Notes under the pieces: generated by a model
What the model saw: the letters and a program-made list of their open reading frames with translations, nothing else
Databases searched by the model: none
Told to the model about the DNA's origin: nothing
Made by a program: the position numbers and the translations under genes
In this document: positions 10,663-24,700 of the stretch, piece after piece
How positions within the stretch are numbered: the stretch's first letter is position 1
Layout: each line of letters opens with the position of its first letter
Assembly: GCF_029227915.1 (NCBI RefSeq)
Contig: NC_079876.1
Span: 28,369,828 to 28,433,827 of the forward strand
DNA length: 64,000 bases
Source: Hydractinia symbiolongicarpus
Taxonomy: Eukaryota; Cnidaria; Hydrozoa; Anthoathecata; Hydractiniidae
Reading direction: 5' to 3'

Positions 10663-10746
10663 AAGATAATTGTAATTCGAGTCAATGTTTAGGTAAGAGT
10701 TTGAAGGTATCTTTTTGCGACAAGTTTAGGTAAGCTTTCGCCCGCT

Positions 10747-11145
10747 TCATGCGAGCATATTTTCACATATTTTACCAAAATCATCGCGGTACAGAATAAA
10801 ATAAAATGTAATAATAAATTTAACTCGATCTCGCTCAATGAGCATACTCTCCTTCAATGTGACTTTAAAATTATTAGACTCATGCGTTAGAATAATAAAA
10901 TTTACAAAATATGGTGGAGAGAAGGAGAGTCCAAAATGTGTTGTAATACAGCAGTAGATTGCGAAACCTTTTTTTTCAGTCAGTGGCGAAACTCCAATGT
11001 GTTCGGGTATGCGTACCTTAAAACGGCGAATAGACTTGCCATAATAAGTGACATTGCAGTCACTAAACGTAAACTTATAAACGAGTCCGGAGCATAGAAG
11101 TTTCGGTATACGATCTTTAGGTGAGAAAAAATTATTCAGGCGCAT
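10747..11145 (-). mobile_element. Penelope-like element fragment with GIY-YIG-type endonuclease region
   Basis: A 132-codon minus-strand frame contains DRIPKLLCSGLVYKFTFSDC, then TYYGKSIRRFKVRIPEHIGVSPLTEKK and FKVTLKESMLIERDRV. This order (a cysteine-bearing 'YkftC..C' strand, a 'YyGkt.r....R..eH' helix start and a terminal 'ikEsllI.rd.p') is characteristic of the GIY-YIG-type endonuclease domain at the C-terminus of Penelope-like retroelements. The expected second cysteine-histidine cluster is degraded, and no reverse transcriptase is seen upstream, so this is a truncated relic. Confidence 0.6.
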
Positions 11146-11347
11146 ATTAAGGTAAATACTACTTTAAGGTTACAATGAGGTAAAAACGAACTAAATAGTT
11201 TAGATAATCTGGTCCGCATTTGTAATGACACAGGCCCTAAAAATGGTAGCAAAATACACATCTCTTTTTTAGAACAGTAACAACCCTTTTCTACGTTGAA
11301 ATATGTTGTTGAGAAAATTAAGTCGTGGATTTTTCTACGGGCTAACG

Positions 11348-11475
11348 AATATTATAATACCCGTACACATCTGTCTGTCACGCAAAATGGTAACCGCAGT
11401 AGAGAAGCGCACGAAACTCTATAAATAAGGAACGGCCAAAGTCGTGGATTTATCCACGGGCTACCAACTAGCTTA
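11348..11475. repeat. MITE-like dispersed repeat, copy A
   Basis: Starts TATTATAATACCCGTACACATCTGT and ends with a short palindrome (GTGGATTTATCCAC) then GGGCTACCAACTAG. It shares this layout with 21601-21714 and 28145-28260. A partial end of another copy (GTCGTGGATTTTTCTACGGGCTA) abuts it at about 11323-11346. Confidence 0.55.
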
Positions 11476-11986
11476 AGAATTCATGATGGCGCTAAAAATA
11501 AAAATTATTGCACTTTCGTGAAATATACAAGACTCAGCCAGCCACGAAAATCGATTCACGCGAAAACAAAATCACATATAGCCTCTCTTTTGGCTTCAAT
11601 TGTAAAAACAAGCTTAAAAACGTTTATGAAAATAAACTTCTTTGATAGACCTTTTTTCTAAAATTGCTTGTAGAAATTAAATGAAAAACGTAATGAAATT
11701 TATTTTTTTAATTTTTACGAGTAAATTCTCAAAAAGAAAAGAACAAGGGAATCCGCAGAAGTAAATCTGAGCTTTAAGTTGTACAATTAGCTGAATCGGC
11801 GTTGTTATTCCTATCTTTTCTAAGAATGAACAAGATCGTTATAATTTTGAGTATAGAGAAAAAAAAAGCAACTTGTAAACCAAATGGCCAACTACTATAT
11901 GTTGCCTTAATTTAAAAGTTTCTTTACTAAAAAAAAAATTTTTTTGGCGGGATGTATCAATGACATATTTAGCCAAAAACTGGAAC

Positions 11987-12103
11987 CTCACTCCCAGGGC
12001 ATTTTTTCGCTTTTTGATACCCCAGTGGACAGTGTCGAGAAAATGATATTTTCGTCGTGCCGTCTCTCGGATATCAAAAAGCGAAAATTGCATTGGGAAC
12101 GAG
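11987..12103. repeat. Foldback (palindromic) element of about 117 bp
   Basis: The left arm 11987-12021 and right arm 12069-12103 are inverted copies sharing the run TTCGCTTTTTGATA and the flanking CCC..GCA, roughly 80% identical over 35 bases by eye. A loop of about 47 bases separates them. It could form a cruciform or be a small foldback MITE. No coding content. Confidence 0.6.
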
Positions 12104-12109
12104 CTTGTT

Positions 12110-14340
12110 ATCTCGCGCCTCATGAGAAGGCGAGGTGGTGCACCCCTTAAAACTTTTTTTTTCTTTTTCGAGATACACAACCTTATTTTTAATCTCTGAG
12201 CTAGTTTCTCGTGCTTGTTACAAAACCAAGCGCAAAAAAAGAAGCCCTGGGGACGAGAGTTTGATAAAATGGAAGTAATTTAGGCAACCAGTACGTTTTG
12301 TACTTCTTAATGACTGTCTAACCCGTACTAATTAGACACAAAATTCTGCAAAAACAATCTCATGTTCTGGTTGGATGCCATCACAATTGATAAATGAAAT
12401 TTTGTTTTTGGTCGCTTAGCTGTTACGATGTCTTCACCATTTATTTATACAGTACTCATTTATTGTTACTGTTGTTGTTTTTCGCGCGTATTGACATAAA
12501 AATACTTCATCAACATATGTACAAGAAAAGGAATAATGCATTTCTCGCTGGTATTCTCATCATTTCAAATGATGTCAGTCCTGTTGAAATTTTCAATTTT
12601 TTAAAGAAAACTAACGAAAAAATTAAGATATATATGTTTTTGTAATAAAAACATTCTTACATATCTCGAAAACAACATGACAAAAATTTTTATATCTTTT
12701 TCATTTTTGTGTACAAATCTTGTCCCGCCAAAAACGGTACTTATTTTAACGGTCGCCGCCATTATCGCACAAAAGTATATTTCTTTCATTTGTGGCGGCA
12801 CACGGCGTGCATAGCTTAAATGGACTTGTGAAGAATCACTCGGTTGTTGGTCTTTCCAGAGTAATTAAAATTTATTGCAAGGTTCGAGCGATAAAGAAGA
12901 CAAGCTAAATTCCAGCAGAACAACATCATCGTAGAAAACAAAATTTTTAAGAATTTAACAACATGTGAAAGCAGGTAACAAAAAGACCGAAGTAAACAAG
13001 AATGTGTTTGTGTTGTTTTGTCATCGCAAAATCACTATCAGCACACTTAACTGCGCATAATCATTTATAGTCATGTTTCCAAATCTAACAAATTAAATGA
13101 AAAATATTTTTCAAGATGATACAAAAATAACACAAGAAAAATTCCATAATTAATTTGAATACACGAAGCTTATACTTAATCTCTATATGCTATAGCAGAG
13201 TAAGATGAGCGAGACAAATGTTTAAAATGAAAAAATGATTTTTTTTTATTCTTCTGCAGAAAAATATATTTGCACAGTTTTTAGAGCGTAATGTTTATAA
13301 TTTCGATTCTGATTGGTTCTTAAGGATTTATGACGTCAAAAATCGCCAACGATTGTTCGAAAAGTTCAAACTGTTTGAACTCCTTCGCCGATCTCAGCGA
13401 ACGGCTCATGTTATGAAACTTTACGTAAACAAACCCTATGCGCATGCTCATAACTCAATCGCTACAGCCCAAGCGACCAAAATTCGCCTAATGGAAATTA
13501 ACCTTTAGACAATCGCAGGAGGCATAGTTTAGCATTCCCTCGCTTTGTTCATTCAGAATGCATTTGTTTACATTCCCGCGGAATTACTTCACCCAAGTTA
13601 TTAATTCACCGAACAGAACGTCCTATTCCACACTGATATGACGTAGGACTACTTTGTCCTTAAATATCTCGAGAACTCACAAAAATAAAAAGATCAACAC
13701 AGTTCCTACACACGCTATAATGAACATTTTAAGCACAAATTTTTATCATTTTTTAGTTCTGCTTTAAGTAGTCTTCCGATTTCAGAGGATAACCTATTCA
13801 ATATTTGTCCAATTTCTTGTTATACCAGGTAATAATACCTGAATTTCCATGTCAATGCAATTGATTGATGAGAGGGTATGTGAAAAAAGCTTTTTACTTG
13901 AAAGTTTTACTTTTTTACAACCAGTATTCTTAGTCTGCCCGGTCTCCTGTAGAATATTTTTTATGAGAACAAAAAAAAAAAGAGAATAAAACGTGTTCCA
14001 AGCAAAAGTAGCATTCTTATGATCCATCTCCTCAAGTGTTCAAAAAATTAGAATATTTAACAACAACTTAATTTTTAAAGAGATTTGTAGACTAGATTTG
14101 TAGACTGCTTTGGCTACGATTAGGCAAATCGAATTCTACAAGCAGATTGTCTGTTCCCTGTTCAATTATTTTCGTTGTAATTTTTATTTCTTAAAATTCT
14201 TCATAAATTCTACCCACCCTTGTTCTCGTCTGAACGTTTGCCCTGAAACCTTATTTAAATTCGAAATTTTTGCAGCTTTGTTGAAATACTATTTTTTTTT
14301 CTCGTTTACTTATTGTTAACTTTTTGTTGCAAAAATCAAA
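12110..14340. other. Non-coding stretch, nothing identifiable
   Basis: AT-rich sequence with homopolymer runs. The short frames here are compositionally biased and carry no motif or splice context I can support. Confidence 0.4.
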
Positions 14341-14347
14341 TATTTAT

Positions 14348-14420
14348 ATTCAACGAATTATTTTTGTATTCAACAAATTCTTTTTGTATTTAACGAATTA
14401 TTTTTGTATGCAACGTATGC
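14348..14420. repeat. Short 20-bp tandem repeat
   Basis: Three clear units of about 20 bp (ATTCAACGAATTATTTTTGT and variants, 14348-14407), then a degenerate fourth. Confidence 0.7.
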
Positions 14421-15712
14421 AAAAAAGTTTTTGTATCAACGACTCTTTTTAATACTTAACAATGTATATGTCGACTCAAAGTATTATTGTAGGTAACAAC
14501 CAACGCATTCATATGTGCCGATATTATGAATTGCGTATTTCCATATCGATTGATCAATAATGTCATTGCTTCGACTTAGTTTTTATTAACTTCAGGCCGA
14601 CTCTGGCATACAACGCGCCACCAGATAGAAATCTCTTTAGATAACTAAATTTTTTGAAGGGGATAAACCTTTGGATGAACCAATAGCAGCCTCGAATAAA
14701 TCTCAAAACCTAATCGAATCTCAACATTTGTTTTTCTTTTCTTTTCTTGTCGTAAACTTCATCGGTTGACCCTTTCCTTGTAACTTATTTTAAAGTCCCC
14801 ACCCTCTTCTAGGACACATTTAGTGTTTTCCTTGTTATCTTCGATGTCCATAATTTCTTCCAAAAGTACTAAGTTATTTATCTCACTACGAGAATTCAGG
14901 ATTTTCTTTTCTTCGTCTGTTTTACTTTCTTTGTCAATCCATTCATTCTTTACTCAACAATAAGATGCGTCTCTGTAAACCAAGCGTTTGTCTGATAGAA
15001 TCAAGGGAGCTACTTTGAGTTATTTTACAATTAGAACTTTAAATGTGCCGAAATGACTTAAAAAAGGAACTTCGTACCCGATCTATCTTTCACAATCTAT
15101 TTTCACAGTCTATTTTTGTAGCAGTGTTACAAGGGCAACGAGAAAAAGAGACTTCAAATTTCTAAATTGAAGTGTGTATACTTCTTTTTTTGTTTTAATC
15201 TGTGTAAAAAAATACGAATTTTTAAAGTTTCTTAATGAGTTCGCTTTTCAAAGGGAAGTTTTACTTGAATGAGCCCCGTCCTTAAAAGACCTCTTCCCTT
15301 GACTGAACGTCCCTCATTAAACTCTTGACGTTGAAAGAGCGCCTCAGGGTGCTCATACTAGTAAATACAATGACATGTATGTGTTAAATTTTGAACAAAT
15401 ATACAGAATTGATGCTGAAATGAACAGAAAGAAGGCAGTGTTTTTCGTGTTTTGTTTTTGTTTTTGTTTTAAATTCATGTTAATGATTCATAAAGATGTC
15501 ATATTGATTATGCGTGTATTTAAGAAAGTTACTCCTGTGACGGTGTTTACAACATGAATATTTAACTAATCATAATTTATTGAGCGAGTATTCTTAAGCG
15601 TGAATGTTCTTTCAACCAACTGCTTGATATAATCTAACTCTACGTGTTTTCATTAATTCTCCTCAAGTAAAGAAGATAGAATTACGTTAGAAAACTAAGA
15701 TATTTTTTTGCA

Positions 15713-18700
15713 ATGGCTTCACAAATTTTGCAAGAAGAAGGTATATATTTCTTTTTATATTCCGTTATATACATAATATCTTTCTTTTTATTTACATACT
15801 AGAAATACTCAACCCAATGTGTAACATGTCTACGGGGAATTAATGCTCAACCCAACGTTTAACGCTTCATTAACACAGCGTTTCAAAGCCGGGCCTACCT
15901 TGTTAATCTTTATTTCATAACAGCTGCACGAAATAATAATGTGGGGAATATGTACGCCAGGCGAACTCCCGTGGATTTTTTCATAGATTAGTAATACAAA
16001 GCTTTAAAAGTAAGTAAGTAATTTTAGTTGTACAACATTTCAAATACAACTATGGGATTAGCAGCATCAAAAAAGCGTTTTTTATTGAAACAAAATTACT
16101 ATTTGTTGTACAGCAAATTATTCGACTTTGTATAAAATGGCATCCTACCCATTGCAAAATCGTTTCAGAACGTCCTTTATCCACATTTATATCGAAGTCA
16201 TCTCCTAAATTGTTTTATTTCGTTCTGCAAAACTTGTTGAATTTAGACCAGAGCGAAACATGGAAAAAGACAATGATGACTTATATATGATACGGTATTA
16301 GACGTAAACGCCCGGTACACATTATGTGTCTCTTGGTCAATTTCTGTATAGTTTAACAGGAACTTGACGAAAGAAGGCTATTCCCAACTACACTTTTTTA
16401 ACAAGCACCACAAAATTTTTTCTGTTAGTACTTTGATACCCAGTATTAGTTCGTATTGTATTATGCACAGGGTGCCATTCAAGTAATACTACAGAAAGCG
16501 TACCCTTTATTTAAATTGCACTATTGCATAAAATCACAGTAGTCACCACCATAATTTTTAACTTGACGTCGAATTCGTTGTTGCTATTATTTTTGTAGTT
16601 CAAGTTTCTTTGGTATGGGTCGCAAAGTGTCTTTTTCTTTAATATTTACAAAAGGAATAACAGATTGCAGGTAAATTTTTACCGCACGATCCTTCTAGTC
16701 CAAGGAAAAGGGCAGGGATATTTTGTTTCATTCAGCGAGAAGTTCGTCCAAAAAGCATGTTCGTTAAAACATGGCTCTGCATTTTGCACAGATTGCGCAC
16801 TTAAAAGTGACTCAATAGGTTACTGTTCTCCAATACAGGCAATAAATATAATAAAGAAATTAGTACTGACTTTTAGGAAAGAAAAAAATTGCCAGCATCA
16901 TACAAAAAGGGTTAAAAAATTACAGAAAAGACACCAAAGAATTTAACGCTAAATTAAAGTGAATTAACAAAAATCACATTTTTAAATTATACTTTATAAC
17001 CCCACGCTTTAATTCTTCACTTGTTTTCTCCTTTATTTGATTATACAGTCATGCAGGAAAACTTTCATATTTGGGGATGAGACGGTATAAAATATGCTTC
17101 TTTGGTTTTTTCGTTACAAATTAGAAAAATAAAAATTATGCAGTGAAAAAAACAAAACGCGAGTTTGCATTGCATTTAAAAGAAGTACTTCTAAAAAAAC
17201 ACAAAGAAAAGAAAAAAAACCATTCTAACAGAAAAAATTTACTTATTAGAACTTTCAAATCATAATGGGTTAACAGGCGTAGAAAATAAATGATCTATCA
17301 TTTGTCTCCTACAACCTCAAGAAGTAATGAAATCTAGAATTGGAATTGACTGGGATTAACGTTTCGCTTATTTAAAAAATCTAACTAAGTTGAATCAAAA
17401 TATCTTTTTCGTATTGTCTTTAGAACAACCAGATGATTTTTTACAGAAAACCAAGGGTAAGTGAATTATCAGTTTTTCATTTTTTCTCTTTCTCCCTTTA
17501 ACTTTAAACTGCATATATCCATCAATCCTCAGGAAATGTGCATGAATGTACTTTAATCGCTTCTCTGCAAAGAAGTCATTTATTAGGATTATGTTGTGAA
17601 TTACACATCCGAAAACGAGGTTGCGTATGTCCGTTGTACGTGTGTGTTTGAATATCCCTACGCACATATTTTGCAGTGAAAGCAGTGAAATGTACTTAAA
17701 CCCTGATTAATCACTTTTGACGAAAATCAATTTCAAAAAACATCAGGCTCTTAGCACCTCCCCTGAGAAAAAAAATATAGTTTTACGCAATCGCATCTAT
17801 CAATAACGTAGCCAAAAATTAAAACGAGCTTGCAATACTTCCTCTTTTAGAATGGCCGCTATTCTCTCGTTCCAGGGTCCACAGGTAGAGACTGGATCGC
17901 TCAAACTGCAATGTAAATAAAGTTAAAGTTGAACAAATAGGTGAAAATCTATTTTTCTTTTTTAGATATTGAAAACGAAGAGAAAGTTTCAAACCCTATT
18001 CGTTACAAGGACGAACCTGACATTAGATTGCGAGGTAATAGGTGATATATATTACACTTGAAAACCAGATAATAGAAGCGCGAAGTCTCTCCCTTAAAAA
18101 TGAATTATAGAGTAAAACTTGTCCGTCACTTTTCTTTTTTCCCGCTGGTATGGTCAGTTTATTGTCTGTTCTCATTGCTAATTGTTAGCCTTGTTGTAGA
18201 GCGCTTGGCTCCAGGTCTTAGGTTTAAACCGTGACTGAGTCATGCCAGAGAGTATAAAAGTGTGAATCTATCTTTTCTGCTTAACATTTAGCATGAGAAT
18301 AGGGTTGATATCTTAGGCAGTTGTCTAGTAAAGTGGCTGTTGTGCTTGCACGACTTTCGTCGCTCAAATAGGAGCCTTAATTACACTAGGACCCCCTTCG
18401 GGGGACGTATATTGATAACAGTTCTATTAGGAACTAAAGAAGCTGGGTAAATAAAAGCAATTATAATAGTAAAGCTACCGCACCATGCTTTGATAATGAT
18501 CCCCAAAAAGGTATAGATAAATATTGTTCATCACGCAGATGATTTTGTGCGCCGCTCATGCGGAAGGGGGGATATAGAATGTTTTACCTAGCGCAATTTT
18601 AATTTCTTAATCGTCTTATTGCGACGGCGGTGAATGGGAAAAGAAATGGCAAATTACAGTGGCAATTCAAGTGCCTCCGTAGCAACAATATTGTGCTGGA

Positions 18701-21700
18701 TCGGCGTATGATTCTGGATGCATAACAATTTTTATACTATATATAACAAAAGAACAAGTAATAAATATTCTCCTTAAGAGTTTGCCTTCACCGTTGTGTA
18801 TTAGGAAGATGGAGAGAGAGAATGAAGGGAATCTTTTAAATTTCTTTTAAAACACGGCTCCTCATCCAAATAATCCTTCTTTTGTTAGTTAATTTAAAGC
18901 TTCAGTAGTTTAGCGCGTGCTACTTTTAAAATACTAAAAGTTGATTGGTTTTCATTAACAATCAAAACAAAATTATGATTGGTTGTTTATAAATAAATAT
19001 CTTCCATTTAAAAAAATATGGCAAAAAATTCTAACCAAAACAAAAAGAAGTAGCTAGCAAATAGCTTCAGCAAACAAACATTAAATTTCGAAAACACAAT
19101 TTTATAGCCGATACATTATAAAAACAAGGACATCAAGAAGCAATAAGAATTTAACTAAAATATCTAGCTGCGTAGATAGGCATCCCTCACGATTTAGGTA
19201 GCCGTTCTCAGCAAAAGTAGTATTTTATGTGGTTAGTCTCGTTAATTTCGAGGAATATACCCTGTAAATTGTTTCCAGGAGTAACCACAAATGTGATTCC
19301 AGAGTATTTAAAGCTCCATTTGAGCTGCAGAAACTTGAAATTTATGCAAAACTACACAACCACTTTTGATGTGACCCAGGACCCTGTTGAACATGAGTCA
19401 AACACTGTACTGACAAAGTTTTTGACTTCCCCAAAAAGTGCCAACTTATGTTAAAAATTGCCTTGTAGCTAAAGAACTATTTTGTTATTGTATATGAATA
19501 TAATGCAACTTTACGCTCGACTAATAACATATGCAACAAAGAAAATGCAGACATATCAAGGCAAATTGCAAAGACTGCTGTTCTAGCTAGCTATGTTATT
19601 TCATCAGCTGACAATATATAATATTTACGTGAGTTTTGTCGCACAAACTATATATTACTAGCAGCGATATTGTTCATATATAAAGCATCTAAAACCTTTC
19701 ATGTAATTGAAGTTAGTACGATCTATCTAGTCATAACCATATTCATAAAGCCTTTTTTACTTCTAATTTTTTTAATTATGATTATGGAAACATGTCTGTC
19801 GACCTTATTATTATATTTCATATTGACGTTGCTATAAGCTTTATGACATCTTTCGAAATCTTGAAGCTTCAGCATAGAAATCTTACAAATTTTGAAATTT
19901 AAAGTAGACCTTGAAAACGGAGAATTATGGGGTAAACAAATTACGAGCATCACAATTCTCAACTATTTTTTGTAACTAACTTGCAATGTTAAAATACAAC
20001 TCAATAAATAGAAAATAAAAATTTGACATAACTGTATGAAGTATTCTAAAACAACAGCTAAAACTCTAACTGGATATTTTTAAAAGTGATCAGGAAAACT
20101 CTGGGAATTCCAGAATACAAATCTTGCTATGTAGAAACTTGACGATTCGAATATAATAACTTCTGAACGAGCTCAATTGGAATGATGAAGTAGCTCATTG
20201 TTTAATAATTCAACAATAAATACATACATATTAGCATTTGAATATTTCAGTATTTAGGCATTCAAAATTTACTCTCTTGTTGAAAATCTTTTGAAAATGC
20301 TAATGGTGCATGGTTTGATAACAGCTGATCTAAAAAAAAGTACGTTTGAAATAAGAAACAAGAATACAATTTTACCATAAACTGCATTAAAACCAGGTTG
20401 TTTAATTATTGTCTTCTTAACCTCTCTTTGCCTCTTTAATTTAAAAAGGGAATTTAATCCAAAGATGCAAATCCACGCGATGTGATGCACAGGTATATTA
20501 TATATATAATTATGTATATAAATTTATTCAGGCCGGCTTTTGATATCTTTGTTAAACAAGTAACATATTAAGCAGGCGTTGCGTGATTTTTTGAAACCTG
20601 TGGACAATACAGGATTTATTTGTTGAAATTGATTTTTTGAATTCAACTGATTGTTTATTATTATTCTCTTTTGATTCAAATTCTCAAATTTGAATTTCTT
20701 TCGGGGAGTTGGATGAGTTGCAAGTTTGCATTTTGAGGAAACTGATTGTTCATTGTTTTGCTGGACAAATTGACAAATTAAATTCAACAAGTTAAAACAT
20801 AAAAGGGTATACACACAATAAATTTGCGGATTTGAAAAATCGAGGGTCTTTTTCGTGAGATTTTTAAAAATCAAGTCATTTCTAAGAAATCTTAGAAAAA
20901 TATTTTGTGATACTTTGGGTGAGTGCAAGAAAGATTTTCAAGCAAATTAGGCACAAGGAGAACTGATAATTAGCCAGTAACAGAATAGTTAGCCGTCTTT
21001 AATGGCGACATAGCTTGGTGGTTATAACTCTGGCACTTTGTGCGGTAGAACGGGGTCCGATTCCCCTTGGCGGCAATTCAATATTGGTGAGTGCTACCAT
21101 AGCCCCGGGTTAACCCGCGCGACCTCGCATATTTTTGTGTATCGGAAAATATGCTGGAGAGTTCGTATTTATTTAGATGATGTAGAATATGTGGAGAAGA
21201 AGGTAACGAAGCAGATTTACGCTGCTTATGATAGGGGTAAGTGATTGATATAACCAATTTTTACTTATTTTTGTTAACTTATGTATTATAAATCGTAAGA
21301 AATTTACTAGAATTCGTTTGTCGCAACTGAAGTCCACAAAAGTCCTAATTCATTTCTCCGTAGCACGACTTTTCCTCGCAGATAGACTGAAAGAAAGGGA
21401 GGATAAGATTTGTTGGACATGTTAAAAGCTTGTTTTTTACACTTGTTGTGTGGGAACCAATAAGAAAAGTTTTGGGGTGGTGTCAATGTGTATTGCACGC
21501 GTAACCACATGAACACGTATTCATTTTTTTTTACTATAATACAGTAAACAATAAGGTGATTTCTTTTTAGTAGTCCGTTTCTAGCAAATTTACCTTATAT
21601 CTATAATAATATCAGTCGTCCGTCTGCCTGTTTATCTGTCTGTTACGGAAACACGAAATGCGATATAAAAGGACGGGCGACAATGTGGAATTTTCCACAG

Positions 21701-24700
21701 GTTGACGACTAGTTTACAATATTCCTTCCCTGTGTGATCTTGCAATCCATGACAACGTTTTTAAATAAGGCCGTTGTTAGTATCACACGTCGATAGTAAG
21801 TTTTCGCGGAGCTGACCCACCAAGCCATTACCCAATCCTCAATAACTACCTCACGTTTTTCAAAGAACAATTTGCTCATATTCTTGAAACTCGCGTATTA
21901 TATTTTCTTACGAAGCTTATATCAAATGTCACGCCTTGCTTACAGAAAAATAGTAAATAAATAATTTGTTTTCGTTCGAATATATGATTATAAATATAAG
22001 CATTTAATCAAAAATTTACGAATAATCTTTTGCAGTTGTACTAAAATTTTGCAATATAGATGCGTGCCTATATGCTCACAACAAAGCACGAAGTTTTCAC
22101 AAAGTTCCGTCACTCACATGGAGTGACGATCTGGCCAAAGGTGCGAAAAATTGGGCTGTTTACCTTCTCGAGAACGATTACTTCGAGAATAAAACCCATT
22201 ATCCAGTAGGAGAGAATTTGTACATGATGCCTTGGGGTGGTCGTTTTCAACGTGTCTACGATGCTGTATATACACAGTAAGTTTATAGATTTTAAACTTA
22301 GATTTCTAAGAACGTTTTTACACGTGAGGGAATATCTTTTTGATTAGTTGCAACAAACGCAAAAGAAATACATGAAGGGTAAAATATCGCGAATTTTTCT
22401 ACCCGCGAAAATTTCTGCCTTTAACATAAACAGATTTAATGCTGCACAATTAACGGGAGTGAAAAGAGTGAGTGAAAAAGAAAATACCAGAAATGAGCTA
22501 TTCGTTCCATGGACTAGCTTCAAACTTTAATACCTTTATTAAGTTTATGTATTGTTTGCGATATGTTTATTAACTTCGTTTTAATTCCACCAGAGTTTGA
22601 AATATTATTTGTTTAGATATTCGGAAGTTACAAATTGCGACTTTAGTCATCTGGATCGTTATTCTCACGATGATACAGCGTTTTTAGAAGTTGGAAACTT
22701 CTCACAAATTGTTTGGAAGGATACCAAACAAGTTGGGTCGGCCATTGCGTATGATCCAAAAGCCAAAAAGACGGTGATCGTGACCAGATTCCGTCGAGGA
22801 CAAACATACGACTTTAAAGCTCAAGTTCTCCCACAAAAGATTGAAGGTAATAACATATTTCCAACATAAGTAATAACAGTTTGCTCGGTCAGTCAAGTGT
22901 TGGACTTAGTTAGGCCATTTGCTATATTTTAGTTCATTGGTTATAATGTCTTTACTTTTATGGTCTTTTTAACTTAGTCATATTCTTCTACCAATTTAGT
23001 TTGTTTTTATCCCGCGATCTTACTAAGAGCACAAGAATTGAGGTTCAATGTAGGTCTTTTTACAGTCCATAAAATGTTAACCCTTGTGATGCAATGCATT
23101 TTTGAAAAGATCTCTGTTTTTCAGTAAACAAAGAATCAGTTTCCGAAGTGGCGAAGAAAAAAGACCTAGACAATATGTGTTTGGTAAGGTTAGGCAGCCC
23201 AATACGTCCTCTTTCTATCACACGGGGAAATGCTTTTCATGGCAACCTAGCCCTCAACAGTTATGGCGGTTCAACAGTTGGGCTACTTTTGCCCGATTTT
23301 GCCCGGATGTTTTTGGAACCAATCTTTTGGTTGTTAATTTTTTTGGGATCGAAAGAAAAGAGTGTATAGCATCTATATGAAGGAAACATGCCGTGCCATC
23401 TTAGCCGTTGATAGTCAATGAGGTGTCAAAACCGTATAATCTTTTTTCGCAGTTTTGGGTGACGATATTACTATACCATTTAACGTCAATAATTGATCGC
23501 CTGTGGGATCGCCGTCTTTTTTTAGCCTGTCACATAGGAGAATTAGAAGCTCGGGTCAAATCTTGTACGTAGCTAACCTTCCTTGCTTTCTATTGTTTCC
23601 GAAAAACCATTAGAACCATGGACATATTTCTGTAGTGGTTTAGATAACACTGTAGTAACAAAATTATCATTGTTCTGGCCCTGCACATATTTCTGGACCA
23701 CTAGTGACCCCATCCCCACCGTTAACTTGCGATTATTAAGAATAAGTCGTACTTCATGGAAGTTTTCTGAACAAAAATAGTTTAAGCGTCTGTTTAATGC
23801 TAAAATAATGTTTAATAGACTTATGTAGTCTTCTTGCTTTTCATCATCCTTGTGCTCTTCTCACAAAAACGTCTTGAGAATCGCATGCTCTGTTAAACTA
23901 CTAATTGTGACAATAAATGGTATTTAGAGAGTATTGATATATAGAGAAAGTGTTTATATTATTAAGGAAATGACTTATGCTAGAACTAGAAAAATTTTCC
24001 AAGAAACTATTACTTTATATTACATTTTCTTCTGGGCAAAAAAGGCAACTAAAAACGAAGATATTACAGTCGTATGTATGTATTTATTTGTCATTGTTAT
24101 TCTTTGTAACTTTTTTAACCAACGCCGTTATGCGTTGATCTATAGTTATATATGTTATAGACAAACAAAAATTGCCAAAAAAGAACAAAATATTACACAA
24201 AATAGTTTTATTAAAGTTGATAAACAACAAAATATTGTGCAATTGTATCGAAATTGTATTCAAATTCATATTTGGTGTTATTAATGTTGATAAACACCCG
24301 AAGAAAACACTAAAACAAATAAATGCTATCAGCAACCAACATTTTACACATTTGACAGGCAAATAATTTACAACTACGTTGAAGATATTCATCCTTTATA
24401 ATTATCTGAATCGCTGGGATACGTACTGCACATTGAACTGTCCTTATGGGTGTCATAGTACCAACTACCCACTAACATGATCAGATCCACGCTACAGAAT
24501 ATAGTAACTCCGTTTAATCTGGACAGCTTTGCACATTTTATGAACTACGCACGCACTCAAACATTCACTAGCGTTTTTATTCGCAAACATCCTTATAGTG
24601 ATAGGAGATATCGGCGCCGTGTCTGTCATTTCGTAAAACATCGCGCTTTTTGCTGTGAGGAAGAGTGCGTAAAATATGTACACAAAAACATATCTTCTCC

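Noticed and set aside
16665-16946. 93-codon plus-strand frame with several cysteines inside CAP intron 1.
   Set aside because: No known domain pattern and no paralogue in the window; it could be chance or an unrelated relic, so no gene is claimed.
20524-20928. 134-codon minus-strand frame rich in Asn, Gln and Lys.
   Set aside because: It lies in a CAP-gene intron, has no recognisable motif, signal peptide or splice context, and its composition is what AT-rich DNA yields by chance.
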